Part shown: in pieces, positions 1 through 9,204 of the stretch
How positions within the stretch are numbered: the first letter of the stretch is position 1
Layout of the letters: every line of letters begins with the position of its first letter
Origin: Pelorhabdus rhamnosifermentans
GTDB lineage: Bacteria > Bacillota > Negativicutes > UMGS1260
Assembly: GCF_018835585.1 (NCBI RefSeq)
Contig: NZ_JAHGVE010000025.1
Location: 1-64,000, forward strand
Length of the DNA: 64,000 nucleotides
Direction: 5' to 3'
Notes under the pieces: generated by a model
What the model was told of the DNA's origin: nothing
What the model saw: the letters and a program-made list of their open reading frames with translations, nothing else
Databases searched by the model: none
Translations under genes and position numbers: made by a program

Positions 1-106
1 GAGACTATTATTTCTCAATCTCCCTGTCTTTTCCGTTGTTTCTTTGTCGTTTTGTTTTCTTATCTTAATGACATTGCCAGCATGAGGAGCATTTTTTTGT
101 GATAAT

Positions 107-1318
107 TTATATAACAACATTATGTGATTGTATAAAATCTTTAATAACAGAAACCACAAAATCCAGATCTTCTACGACTAGCCCATGGTGACACCCAATG
201 TAAAACCCTTGTTGATTAATCCATTTGGCAACCGGAAAATCATCTTCAAGATCGCCAAATAACTCTCTATATATAGGTTGATTTAATAAAGGCAACATAG
301 GACGGCTTTCGATATTGTGCTCCTCTAAAAAACATACCAAATCATTTCGAGAAAAATTCGCACTTTCTTTTACTACAATTGGATACATCATGAATGAATG
401 ATCTACATAATTAGGGAAAGACGGCAATTGTAAAAATTTCTGACACTGTTGCAAGGCCTTTGTCATATAATCAGCATTCTTTTTTCTTGTCTTCATAATA
501 TATTCATGGTTTTCTAATTGCGCGATTCCCAAAGCCCCCTCAAGTTCCCCGATACGATAGCTATATCCCAATCTTACCATCATAAACCGTTTATCTATCT
601 TCGTTTTCATGCGTAACTTGCATACTGCATTGGGATTAGATGCAATGCACTGCTCACAGGTACAGGCTCTTCCATGGGCTATGAGCGAACGACTAATTTC
701 AGCCAGTTGTGTATCATCAGTTACGATGATGCCTCCGACTCCTGTTGTAATCGTATGAGCAACATACGTACTAAAACTTGCTATCTCACTAAAACTGCCT
801 ACGCTTTTGTTCTTATATTTTGCAAAATGAGCTTCTGCACAATCTTCGACTATTTTAAGATTATACTTTTTACTAATATTAACGATAGCATCCATTTCAC
901 AAGGCTGTCCAAAAGTATGCACAGGCATAATAGCCACTGTCTTTGAGGTAATTTTAGACTCAATTAAGTTAGGATTCATATTATATGTGATTGGATCAAC
1001 ATCAACAAAAACAGGTTGTAGCCCCGCATATAAACAGGCATTGGATGTAGCAATAAAAGTAATGGCAGGAACTAATACTTCCGCCCTTTCCGGCCAGCTG
1101 TATTTTTCTTTTAATGCTTCCAAAGCAATATGCAGTGCCGACGTCCCGCTATTACATGCTACTCCATATTTTTGTTGGTGTAATTCCGCAAATTTTTTTT
1201 CAAACTTATATACAAATTCACCTTGTGATAATCGGCCTGCATCAAGTGCCATATTGACATACTTTTTTTCTAGCTCACCTACATAAGCATAACCTACACC
1301 CATTTTTTTCTGCATCAT
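107..1318 (-). CDS. DegT/DnrJ/EryC1 family sugar 3-dehydratase-like protein (catalytic Lys replaced by His)
   Basis: This is a 403-residue fold-type I PLP enzyme of the nucleotide-sugar aminotransferase/dehydratase family. The Asp motif VEDCAEAH binds the cofactor. The position that holds the Schiff-base Lys in aminotransferases is His here (VAHTITTGVGG), as in ColD and RfbH-type 3-dehydratases. It also has GRACTC followed by two more Cys, resembling the iron-sulfur Cys motif GRDCWC of RfbH/E1, which a second gene in this window (19086-20444) carries. I infer a PMP-dependent C-3 dehydratase rather than an aminotransferase. Its start overlaps the fcl stop (TAATG), so it is translationally coupled to the gmd-fcl pair and probably acts on a GDP-4-keto-6-deoxyhexose, as ColD does in colitose synthesis. 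Substrate and cluster are inference. A degenerate aminotransferase is the alternative. Confidence 0.8.
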   Translation of the reverse strand: MMQKKMGVGYAYVGELEKKYVNMALDAGRLSQGEFVYKFEKKFAELHQQKYGVACNSGTSALHIALEALKEKYSWPERAEVLVPAITFIATSNACLYAGLQPVFVDVDPITYNMNPNLIESKITSKTVAIMPVHTFGQPCEMDAIVNISKKYNLKIVEDCAEAHFAKYKNKSVGSFSEIASFSTYVAHTITTGVGGIIVTDDTQLAEISRSLIAHGRACTCEQCIASNPNAVCKLRMKTKIDKRFMMVRLGYSYRIGELEGALGIAQLENHEYIMKTRKKNADYMTKALQQCQKFLQLPSFPNYVDHSFMMYPIVVKESANFSRNDLVCFLEEHNIESRPMLPLLNQPIYRELFGDLEDDFPVAKWINQQGFYIGCHHGLVVEDLDFVVSVIKDFIQSHNVVI

Positions 1319-2238
1319 TATTCAAACCTTTCTAAATAAAATGCATATGTTTTGGCAATCCCCTCTTGAATTTCCATGTTCGCCTGCCACTTCCAGGCTC
1401 TTTGTTTTGAAATGTCCACTAATTTTTGTTTCATTCCGGCAGGCTTACTTATATCATGAATAAATGTCCCATTATATCCAACTGTATTGGCGATAAATTG
1501 ATAATACTCATTAATACTATAATCATAGCCAAGACCGATATTCATCACAGGTGATAGACTTTCAAAATTGTTTACCGCATATACCAAGGCATCGGCGAAG
1601 TCTGCAGCATTCATAAATTCCCTTTTTGCAGTCCCGTCACCCCAAATTGTTACTTCTTTTTTACCGATTTTTTTGGCTTGATGCAATTTATGAATGACGG
1701 CTGGAATCAGATGTCCATATTGCGGGTCAAACTTATCCCAACGTCCATATAAATTGCACGGAACCAATGTTTTATATTGATATCGCGGATTTTCACGTGA
1801 AATATATTCACATAAGCGAGTAGTCATTATTTTGGCCAAGGCATATCCTTCATTAGTCGGTTCTAATTCTCCCCGTAAAATATTCTCTTCTTTTAGCGGA
1901 TTAATCGCTTCATGCGGATACATACAAGAACTTCCCAGGTTGAGCAATTTGGTAACACCCACATTCCTAGCAGCCATAACAATATTCCGCCCCATATCCA
2001 GGTTTTCTACTAAAAAAGCTACTGGGCTGCTAATATTGGCCTCAATCCCCCCGACCTTACCGGCAGCATGAATAATTATATCCGGATTTACCTTATGAAT
2101 ATAATTTTCTACCGCTATATAATCAAATAAATTCAGTTTTCCACGCGTCGGTGATAGAACTTCAAAAGCTGACGTTTGAGGATGCTCAAAAAAATTTTTT
2201 CCTACCATCCCCGAACCGCCTGTTAGTAATATACGCAT
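1318..2238 (-). CDS. fcl: GDP-L-fucose synthase-like epimerase/reductase
   Basis: An extended short-chain dehydrogenase of about 306 residues, normal for GDP-4-keto-6-deoxymannose 3,5-epimerase/4-reductase. It has the NAD(P) motif TGGSGMVG at its N terminus, the AGKVGGI signature of GDP-fucose synthases, the catalytic Ser-Ser-Cys in GSSCMYP and the Tyr-x3-Lys pair in YALAK. I chose the start at MRILLTGG because AGAGGAAAG precedes it; a longer reading frame adds 13 residues without a better ribosome site. It follows gmd by 39 bases, so the pair would make GDP-L-fucose for the two fucosyltransferases upstream. ColC of the colitose pathway is a close homologue, and the His-type dehydratase downstream keeps that option open. 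Confidence 0.85.
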   Translation of the reverse strand: MRILLTGGSGMVGKNFFEHPQTSAFEVLSPTRGKLNLFDYIAVENYIHKVNPDIIIHAAGKVGGIEANISSPVAFLVENLDMGRNIVMAARNVGVTKLLNLGSSCMYPHEAINPLKEENILRGELEPTNEGYALAKIMTTRLCEYISRENPRYQYKTLVPCNLYGRWDKFDPQYGHLIPAVIHKLHQAKKIGKKEVTIWGDGTAKREFMNAADFADALVYAVNNFESLSPVMNIGLGYDYSINEYYQFIANTVGYNGTFIHDISKPAGMKQKLVDISKQRAWKWQANMEIQEGIAKTYAFYLERFE

Positions 2239-2277
2239 GATTTCTTTCCTCTTTTCTAAAGAAAATGGCTTTTCCAT

Positions 2278-3351
2278 CTAGTAAGTGGAAAAACCATTTT
2301 GCTTACATAATAAATCGCGCTGTGCATTCTTAAAATCTTCTTGTACCATCATGGCTACCAATTCAGGCAAAGAAGTTTTAGGTTGCCAGCCTAATTTTCT
2401 TCTGGCTTTGGCAGCATCACCCAATAAAAACTCCACCTCAGTCGGCCGGAAATAGCGTGAGTCTACTTCTACAATAATCTGACCATTGGTATGGTCAATG
2501 CCTTTTTCTTGAACACCGCTTCCTTGCCATTCAATGGTAATCCCCACTTCTTTAAATGCAAGTTCTACAAATTCGCGCACCGAATGAGTCTGTCCGCTGG
2601 CAATCACAAAATCTTCTGGGTTATCTTGCTGTAACATAAGCCACATGGCTTCCACATAGTCTTTCGCAAATCCCCAATCTCTTTTGGCGTTTAAGTTTCC
2701 CAGGTAGAGTTTTTTTTGTATTCCAAGTTTAATTTGCGCTACAGCCATTGTAATCTTACGTGTGACAAAAGTTTCGCCGCGCAAAGGAGATTCATGATTA
2801 AATAATATACCATTGCAAGCAAACATTTCATATGCTTCCCGATAGTTGACAGTAATCCAATATCCGTACAACTTAGCCACTGCGTAAGGGCTTCGCGGAT
2901 AAAAAGGGGTTGTTTCTCTCTGCGGTGTCTCTTGCAATAAACCATACAGTTCACTTGTTGATGCCTGATAAAACCGTGCTTTTTGCGCTAATCCTAATAT
3001 TCGTATTGCATCCAACAATCTCAATGTACCTAAAGCATCGGAATTCGCCGTATATTCCGGCGTTTCAAAAGATACCTGTACATGACTCTGTGCTGCTAAA
3101 TTATAGATTTCATCAGGCTGCACATCCTGTATAATGCGAATTAAATTCGTAGAATCCGTCATATCGCCATAATGCAACTGCAAGCGGGCATTTTCTTCAT
3201 GGGGGTCTTGATATAAATGATCGATTCTTTGCGTATTAAAAAGTGAAGCTCTTCTTTTTATACCGTGCACTTCGTAGCCTTTATTTAAAAGAAACTCTGC
3301 CAAATATGCCCCATCTTGACCAGTAATGCCTGTAATCAAGGCTTTCTTCAT
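2278..3351 (-). CDS. gmd: GDP-mannose 4,6-dehydratase
   Basis: A 357-residue extended short-chain dehydrogenase that converts GDP-D-mannose to GDP-4-keto-6-deoxy-D-mannose in the cytoplasm. Visible marks are the N-terminal [11 protein letters not shown] dinucleotide motif, [15 protein letters not shown] with the catalytic Thr/Ser and Glu, YAVAK with the Tyr-Lys pair, and [16 protein letters not shown], which is highly typical of Gmd. Length is normal. The start has a GGGGAGAAAG ribosome site. It is the branch point of the local GDP-sugar route: fcl follows directly, two fucosyltransferases lie upstream and a ColD-like dehydratase downstream. Confidence 0.95.
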   Translation of the reverse strand: MKKALITGITGQDGAYLAEFLLNKGYEVHGIKRRASLFNTQRIDHLYQDPHEENARLQLHYGDMTDSTNLIRIIQDVQPDEIYNLAAQSHVQVSFETPEYTANSDALGTLRLLDAIRILGLAQKARFYQASTSELYGLLQETPQRETTPFYPRSPYAVAKLYGYWITVNYREAYEMFACNGILFNHESPLRGETFVTRKITMAVAQIKLGIQKKLYLGNLNAKRDWGFAKDYVEAMWLMLQQDNPEDFVIASGQTHSVREFVELAFKEVGITIEWQGSGVQEKGIDHTNGQIIVEVDSRYFRPTEVEFLLGDAAKARRKLGWQPKTSLPELVAMMVQEDFKNAQRDLLCKQNGFSTY

Positions 3352-3383
3352 ACCGCTTTCTCCCCAAAATTCTTAACTTTTCA

Positions 3384-4619
3384 TCATACAGACAGATAAT
3401 TCCAGTCAGGAAATTTATTTTTTATATCATCATGACCTTCAAGAGATGCCACTAAAATAGGATTATTGGCTATTGCACTAACATCAAAACTTCTATTAGG
3501 TGCAATCACTATCTTATTCTGAGCATTTCCCAAAATTGCCGCCCAACTGCTAAATCCACTGTTTGCAATAATAAAATGCTTGCACTGAGACATTAAATGC
3601 ATATCAAATGCCCCATTATCATTATCATTGCAGTCTACATAAGTTACAGGTTGTTCTAGATGGATATTGTCTTTTACCCATTGCACATCATTTGAAAAAG
3701 CAAAAAAATGAATCTGTTTAGCAGCTAACTTACTTAACAAAAACTGAACCGCTCGCTGATAATAATCTTCATTCAAAATATCAAACATGCTTCCAACGTA
3801 GTCACCTCTGCGTACATGTATAGCAACAGGAACTTCGGTATCTTTTATTTTTTTTAGAAAACTCAGATTTTTCCCTGAGAGAGGTAAGTTAAAACGGAAT
3901 TTTTCCTTTAATAATTCCATTATAGGCACAAGGTATTTGTAATTCCCAAAATAGCCATCAATATATCGATTGCATCGTACATTCACAAGGCTTTCATCAT
4001 ATAAGCAATATTTACTATGATTATAATAATAAAAAGCTTTATATTGCTTTATTTCAGATTCATCAGCTGCTTCAAAGTCTTTCATATCAAAAATATCAGT
4101 TAAGCAAAAATTCCTGTTTTCTTTTCCATTAATATCTTTTCCACCAATAGAAAACCATGACAAATCATATTTTACTTGTACATCCAGTTTCTCCTTTAAC
4201 AGAAGGCCAATCGCATACTGTGTCATTTGGCTTCCCAAGCCGCCATCCATTCTGACAATATTTAAAAGCTTCTCACTCCCCACATTATTTGTATATGAAA
4301 ACCATTCTAATAAATTAGGAGCAAAATAATAATTAACATTTCTTTGTAACCCTAAGGCAACAAACCATTGTTCAATGAACAGATTATAATAACCCGCAAC
4401 AATAAGTACTATGTTAGCTGGATTTTCTTGCTGCAATATTTCCGGCGGAAAAATAGGCTTACTTAAGATTGTATGCCCAATAGACTTTTTCTCTACATCG
4501 ATAATATAATTAATATTCCATGGAAGTATCGTACAAATTTGTTCAGTTATATTAGTAAGCCCTACGATAATAATTTTTTTCCCTACTGTGCTTCCCAAAA
4601 AAGATAATAAATGTTCCAA
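3384..4619 (-). CDS. Family 11 (alpha-1,2-fucosyltransferase-like) glycosyltransferase with N-terminal Rossmann-like domain
   Basis: The C-terminal 290 residues match GT11 fucosyltransferases: MDGGLGSQMTQYA near residue 130, the GDP-fucose-binding HVRRGDY motif near residue 270 and a late NSGFSSWAA motif. It would transfer L-fucose from GDP-fucose to a galactose-type hydroxyl on a glycan intermediate at the cytoplasmic face. The first 110 residues (KKIIIVGLTN, then YIIDVEKKSIG) resemble the nucleotide-sugar-binding Rossmann-like module found in front of other glycan enzymes, including the FkbM protein at 14641-15777, and are not part of the usual GT11 core of about 290 residues. Gene order next to gmd, fcl and a GT10 supports use of fucose. 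Confidence 0.85.
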   Translation of the reverse strand: MEHLLSFLGSTVGKKIIIVGLTNITEQICTILPWNINYIIDVEKKSIGHTILSKPIFPPEILQQENPANIVLIVAGYYNLFIEQWFVALGLQRNVNYYFAPNLLEWFSYTNNVGSEKLLNIVRMDGGLGSQMTQYAIGLLLKEKLDVQVKYDLSWFSIGGKDINGKENRNFCLTDIFDMKDFEAADESEIKQYKAFYYYNHSKYCLYDESLVNVRCNRYIDGYFGNYKYLVPIMELLKEKFRFNLPLSGKNLSFLKKIKDTEVPVAIHVRRGDYVGSMFDILNEDYYQRAVQFLLSKLAAKQIHFFAFSNDVQWVKDNIHLEQPVTYVDCNDNDNGAFDMHLMSQCKHFIIANSGFSSWAAILGNAQNKIVIAPNRSFDVSAIANNPILVASLEGHDDIKNKFPDWNYLSV

Positions 4620-4695
4620 ACACGCTACCTCACTTTATTTCGCTTTCAAAACAATTATCGTTTTATACATTTGAAGATAAATGAATATTTCACTT

Positions 4696-5697
4696 TCATT
4701 CCGCCAGGTCTTCTAAAAGCATTTTAATAAAGCTATCCTGGGAAAAATGTTTATAAAACGTATTTCCACTTAAATAGACGTCAATATTGTGAAGATATTC
4801 GTCAAACTGTTTTTCCGATATGTTAATCAAATAAGTATACAATTCATCATATGAGTTAAATTTTCTTCTATCAATAAAAACATTATCTGGAACATAATCT
4901 GTTATATTAACAGCCCCAAGGTATACAGGAACGCATCTTGCCATAAGTGAATTAAATATTTTTTCAGTAATATATCCTCGATATCCATCTAAACCAATCA
5001 TATTTTCATAACAAATACTAAATTTATATCGAGAAAGTACCGGCAACTTTTTCTCCACCGGCCCCCGATAACTAGGAAACTTAGGTACTAAAAATGGATA
5101 CAACTGCTGTACTTGCGATCTCGGTTGATTCCAACAGGTACCATATAAATCAAATTCATATGGACCTAACCGTTCAAAAGCCCGAATAGCCTCTATTCTT
5201 TCTGAATATAATTCTAAGGAACTATAATACATCTTATTCCCCGAAATCAGCGTACATAATTTACGCTGATTAAAAGGAATCTTTTCCGGTATATTCAATA
5301 AGCTTTGGAAGTAATTTATTTTGAAATATCTTTTATTATCTATTAAATCATCATTCCATGTATAGATTTTAACAAAGTATTTATGAAACTCTAAATTCCA
5401 AGAATGTGGCGTCACTATCGGTGCTTCTATTAAAAACAACCGCATCTTGTTGACTAACCCCTGCTCCACGCATTGCTTAAAAAATTCGTAATTAGGTCCG
5501 CCTTCATATGGAATTCCTTCAAGAAAAAAAATTGCATGTGCTTCATGAGGATCACAGGTACCTTGTGCCTTAATTTCATAGCCTTTGGCTAATAACTGTT
5601 CTCGTACTTCGTTAATATTTGCCCCCCGTTCCAAATCAGGATTATCTGAAAATATGTTACCTCCTGAGTAATAGGAGCTCATGATAACTTTTTTCAT
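4696..5697 (-). CDS. Family 10 (alpha-1,3-fucosyltransferase-like) glycosyltransferase
   Basis: A 333-residue protein with the GT10 donor-binding core: YKFSICYENMIGLDGY, then GYITEKIFNSLMARCVPVYLG and DNVFIDRRKF, around residues 230-290. Family members transfer fucose from GDP-fucose in alpha-1,3 or alpha-1,4 linkage. No membrane segment is visible, as is usual for bacterial members. With the GT11 gene downstream it gives two different fucosylation steps in one locus, which explains the presence of gmd and fcl. The substrate hydroxyl cannot be told from sequence, and some GT10 members use other GDP-6-deoxysugars. Confidence 0.88.
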   Translation of the reverse strand: MKKVIMSSYYSGGNIFSDNPDLERGANINEVREQLLAKGYEIKAQGTCDPHEAHAIFFLEGIPYEGGPNYEFFKQCVEQGLVNKMRLFLIEAPIVTPHSWNLEFHKYFVKIYTWNDDLIDNKRYFKINYFQSLLNIPEKIPFNQRKLCTLISGNKMYYSSLELYSERIEAIRAFERLGPYEFDLYGTCWNQPRSQVQQLYPFLVPKFPSYRGPVEKKLPVLSRYKFSICYENMIGLDGYRGYITEKIFNSLMARCVPVYLGAVNITDYVPDNVFIDRRKFNSYDELYTYLINISEKQFDEYLHNIDVYLSGNTFYKHFSQDSFIKMLLEDLAE

Positions 5698-5983
5698 GTC
5701 AAATTATCTCCCATAAAAATATCATAGACCAACACTAAACCATTTAAAAAAAGTCTAATACTTTTCTTACTTGAGTGCGTGTAAAAAAAATCTTCTATTA
5801 TTATTATGTTCTAGCAACGATCAATGTTCCTGCTAAATATTTACATAGACGAGTTATCTTTCATCTGCAAACCGTGCATCATTACCTTATTTACTAACAA
5901 AATAATAAATTATGGTTTACCTAAGCACTCATTAACCACTTAAAACTTGAGACAACGGGACATTAGATATATTGTAAAACCAT

Positions 5984-6895
5984 TCAACGTTTTAAGCATT
6001 TAGAAATAAATAGATCATTCTTTATTATTTCGACGTCTAGTGTATCAAAAATGCTACTATAATATTGATATAATTCTTCTATCGATTTGACATACTCTGT
6101 AAATTGGAAATTTCCCACTTCAGATAATAATTTATTATTATCCCCACTATATTCCCTGTTCATTCCTTCATATAAAACAATTATTTTGCTTTTAAAATCG
6201 CTAATTTCGTTAATAATCTCAGCTATTGTTACAAGATCAATAGATTGAGTCGGAGTAATATTATAATGCTTTTCTTTTGGTTTATTCCCTATCATATACT
6301 TGACAAGTTTTACAAAATCACCTATATATAAATAATCAAATACAACATTTTGATTAATAGTAATCGGCATTTTTAATAGATTTTTTACAATGGCATTGGA
6401 AATGAATTTAAAACGATAATCTTCATATTTCCCAAATAAACCAAATATCCGTAAACATACAATATTATCCGTCTGCTCTATATATTTTGATATCAAATAT
6501 TTTGCATAACCATAACTGTCAGCAGGTACATAAGTATCAAAATACTCTTCGCTCATTTTATGCGACCAATGCAACCGATCATACTCTGCACCGCTTCCCA
6601 AATAAACCATTCGCATATTAGGAGTTAAACAACGTTCCAAGTTAAAAAACATTCGTAAATTTTGCTCTACTACATTATCATTTTTCTCATCATAATTACT
6701 CTTGCGGGAACCACCGTAAGACGCACAATGAATAATAAATTCAATTTGATTTTCTTCGATATAATTTTTTACGGCACTATCATCTAATAGATCTAAATCT
6801 GCATGAGTAGCTGCAAAAATTTCATGCTTTCCAGAAAAATATTCCTCTAAATTGCGTCCTACGAAGCCACCTGCACCAGTAATTAAGACTTTCAT
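5984..6895 (-). CDS. NAD-dependent epimerase/reductase of nucleotide sugars
   Basis: An extended short-chain dehydrogenase of about 303 residues. It has the TGAGGFVGRN dinucleotide motif at the N terminus, GSGAEYD with the catalytic Ser, and YGYAK with the Tyr-x3-Lys pair. The start at MKVLITG is chosen because AAGGAGA lies upstream. It is too divergent for a named activity. In a locus with rfbFGH and a YerE-like enzyme it could be the C-4 or side-chain ketoreductase (RfbJ- or YerF-like) that finishes a CDP-sugar, but that is context only. The 286 bases between it and the GT10 gene (5698-5983) are AT-rich and show no gene or clear hairpin. Confidence 0.75.
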   Translation of the reverse strand: MKVLITGAGGFVGRNLEEYFSGKHEIFAATHADLDLLDDSAVKNYIEENQIEFIIHCASYGGSRKSNYDEKNDNVVEQNLRMFFNLERCLTPNMRMVYLGSGAEYDRLHWSHKMSEEYFDTYVPADSYGYAKYLISKYIEQTDNIVCLRIFGLFGKYEDYRFKFISNAIVKNLLKMPITINQNVVFDYLYIGDFVKLVKYMIGNKPKEKHYNITPTQSIDLVTIAEIINEISDFKSKIIVLYEGMNREYSGDNNKLLSEVGNFQFTEYVKSIEELYQYYSSIFDTLDVEIIKNDLFISKCLKR

Positions 6896-7170
6896 CAAAA
6901 AGATTCTCCTTGTATAATTTAGGCAAAGGAACTTTTCTTTCAACTCGAATGCTCTTTGAAAACTAAGATTAATTATTCAGATTTGTTTGATCAGTGCTAA
7001 ACACGTTACCTATATATAATCAATCTATATTCACAGAGGAACTGCAGGCATTGCCCACACACAATGCCATTCAACAAAGCTTAATGATATTATTGCCAGA
7101 TTAACAGCAGAAACATAAATCACGTTAGAAAAATTCAGGATTTTTAAAATATATTCAATTGGTGTATACC

Positions 7171-7848
7171 CTATATTGGTACATTGAAAAAAAATTGAGC
7201 CATACAAGGCTTTTTCCTTTTGATAATATTAAGTGAACCATCTTCACGTGTCAAAGCAATAGAATCTTGAGGGACTTCTTTATTAAAAATTAAGGTTCTA
7301 GCACCAATGGAAGACCTATCCCCAATAATCTTATCCCCAATAATCGTTGCACCTGTTGAAAAGAATACCCCTTTTCCTATTTTCGGTGTGTTAATACCGT
7401 CCTTTGTTGTGTTTATTGTAACATTACTCTCAAATACAAGGTAATTATCATAAATAGCATTTCCAATTACTGTTCCCACTGGATGGATAAATAAAAAAAT
7501 AGCAGGCAGACAACATTTATAAGTTACAAACATTCCATTCAACATCTTATTTAGCAATATTAATTTATCACATATAGGTTTATTTTGAGAATTTGTCCAT
7601 AAACTATTAGAAAAGAAATAAAGAAACTGACTGTACTGATCAGAATTCAAGTGTGAAAAATAGGTCTCACTATCAACATGATAAGTATTATACGCTACAT
7701 GTTTAAAGCAATATTCTACCCTTTCTAGCGCCAAATTCATTGAAGTATCAATATCCTTACCTCTAAACAAATACTTATCAGGGAAAAACGCTTCTAATTG
7801 TCGACCAATAAATTCTTTTAATTCGCTCGTAGATAAAGAAATTTTCAT
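7171..7848 (-). CDS. Serine-acetyltransferase-like hexapeptide-repeat acyltransferase
   Basis: About 225 residues. The first 110 are helical and unassigned. The rest carries left-handed beta-helix repeats (VGTVIGNAIYDNYLVFESNVTIN, in short pieces, then PKIGKGVFFSTGATIIGDKIIGDRSSIGA), with the HPVG motif that supplies the catalytic His in CysE-type enzymes. It probably O- or N-acetylates a sugar or an amino acid attached to the glycan. I start at MKISLS because GGAGTG precedes it. It sits 28 bases after the radical SAM gene 7877-8863 and is probably in the same transcript. Confidence 0.7.
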   Translation of the reverse strand: MKISLSTSELKEFIGRQLEAFFPDKYLFRGKDIDTSMNLALERVEYCFKHVAYNTYHVDSETYFSHLNSDQYSQFLYFFSNSLWTNSQNKPICDKLILLNKMLNGMFVTYKCCLPAIFLFIHPVGTVIGNAIYDNYLVFESNVTINTTKDGINTPKIGKGVFFSTGATIIGDKIIGDRSSIGARTLIFNKEVPQDSIALTREDGSLNIIKRKKPCMAQFFFNVPI

Positions 7849-7876
7849 AAAAACACTCCACAGCAACTTGATATAA

Positions 7877-8863
7877 TTATATCTTTTTTAATAAGTCTTC
7901 AGCAAAATCATCTATATTATCTAAGGGAACATAATTAAGATTATTACAAGTACAACATATATTATTATTTTTTCGCTTTTTCATTAAATGAATACGTCTA
8001 AGTTCGCGAAATGCTTGCCCATTCCAGATATCACAAAATGATTCTTGAGTAATATCTCCAACAATCAATTTATATTTCCAATCCGCACAACAGGCACTCA
8101 CACTTCCATCTATATTAACCGCCGCAGAATAAAAAATATGAGGACAGACTTCTTTTTTTTCAATTTGCTGTCCATATATGCCAGTAGTAAGTTCACCACC
8201 AATTTTACTTATGTCATACTCCGGCCAGCAAGGAACTATTCTTTCTACAGAAATTTCATCAGCAATTTCTCCAAAGATTTGATAAAAAAGTGCTTCTTCA
8301 CCATTCTCCAAATAATTACTCATTATTTTAATAGAAACAATACACTGTTTTCTATTTTTATAAAAATGTCGTATATTTTCAACAAATGTACCAAAATCAA
8401 TATTAGTTTTGGTAATTGCTCTATATTTTTCTACTGACATCGCTTCTACAGAAATATGAATTTTATCTAGTTTAGCTGCAATGAGTGCCAAATTTAACTG
8501 AGGATTAAGTAAAGAACCATTTGTTGTAAATTCAACTTTCTCAGTCACACCACTTTGTTTTGCATACTTTATCATTTCAGGCAGCTGAGGATTTAATAAA
8601 GGTTCGCCATCTTTGTGCATTCTAATAATTTTAATTCTATTTTTAAACATACACATATCATTAATTAGTTTTTTAAATAAATTAAAATCCATTATTCCTT
8701 GTTTCCGACCAGTTTTACGTATAAGTTCATGATCTCCACTTGTACAGAATTCACATTGAAAATTGCATATATTAGCAGGATTTATATATACCACAAATGG
8801 CTCTTGTAACGGAATAATACTTTCCAATTTAGTTCTATTTTGAGAAACCATTTTTGCTTGCAT
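7877..8863 (-). CDS. Radical SAM/SPASM-domain protein (paralogue of 11355-12377)
   Basis: About 328 residues. The radical SAM cluster motif is CNFQCEFC near residue 33 (Cx3Cx2C). A C-terminal SPASM-like region has CPHIFYSA, DGSVSACCADW and a final CCTCNN Cys group that would bind auxiliary iron-sulfur clusters. The start at MQAK is fixed by AGGAGG six bases upstream and by the matching start of its paralogue at 12377. The two paralogues are alike along their whole length but sit on opposite sides of an insertion sequence. Substrate unknown; the glycan setting suggests modification of a sugar or a sugar-linked group. SPASM proteins more often modify peptides, and no precursor peptide is visible here. 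Confidence 0.8.
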   Translation of the reverse strand: MQAKMVSQNRTKLESIIPLQEPFVVYINPANICNFQCEFCTSGDHELIRKTGRKQGIMDFNLFKKLINDMCMFKNRIKIIRMHKDGEPLLNPQLPEMIKYAKQSGVTEKVEFTTNGSLLNPQLNLALIAAKLDKIHISVEAMSVEKYRAITKTNIDFGTFVENIRHFYKNRKQCIVSIKIMSNYLENGEEALFYQIFGEIADEISVERIVPCWPEYDISKIGGELTTGIYGQQIEKKEVCPHIFYSAAVNIDGSVSACCADWKYKLIVGDITQESFCDIWNGQAFRELRRIHLMKKRKNNNICCTCNNLNYVPLDNIDDFAEDLLKKI

Positions 8864-8921
8864 AAAATTCCTCCTACACAAAAATATCCTTTTTCTTTAT
8901 GTTTTTTAATTTGGCGAATTG

Positions 8922-9195
8922 TCAAGTCAAGTACGACACTTCGTGTAAAAAGACTTCAATAGAAAATTTCCAGCCTAGGCATTTTCGTGTACTTAAATTT
9001 ATCAAAAACAGATTGTAAATAAGTTCCGTTTCGCTTACTAAAGAAAGATCGGTCTTCTTGGGATAAAACTCTCTGAGCAATCCATCGAAATTTTCATTGC
9101 TCCCTCGCTGCCAAGAACAGTAAGAATCTGCAAAATACATGTCAATCCCCAACTTCCCCGATCTGTCGTTGCTGTTTTAAAAGCTTTTAACCTGC
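8922..9195 (-). pseudogene. IS30-family transposase, 3' fragment
   Basis: The frame reads GIDMYFADSYCSWQRGSNEN, then GLLREFYPKKTDL and RKCLGWK, which is the catalytic C-terminal end of IS30-family transposases. Just upstream, KTATTDRG appears in another frame, with about ten codons missing between DRG and GID, so the piece is frameshifted as well as cut off. It is the downstream part of the IS30 copy whose upstream part lies at 10750-11133; the IS1634-like gene sits between them. Confidence 0.8.
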
Positions 9196-9204
9196 ATTCC
9201 CGGA

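Noticed and set aside
1-106. Possible gene at the left edge
   Set aside because: The 106 bases hold no supported reading frame or hairpin; nothing can be said from this window.
8045-8437. 130-codon plus-strand ORF
   Set aside because: It is the complement of a radical SAM gene, Phe/Ile/Asn-rich, without a ribosome site.
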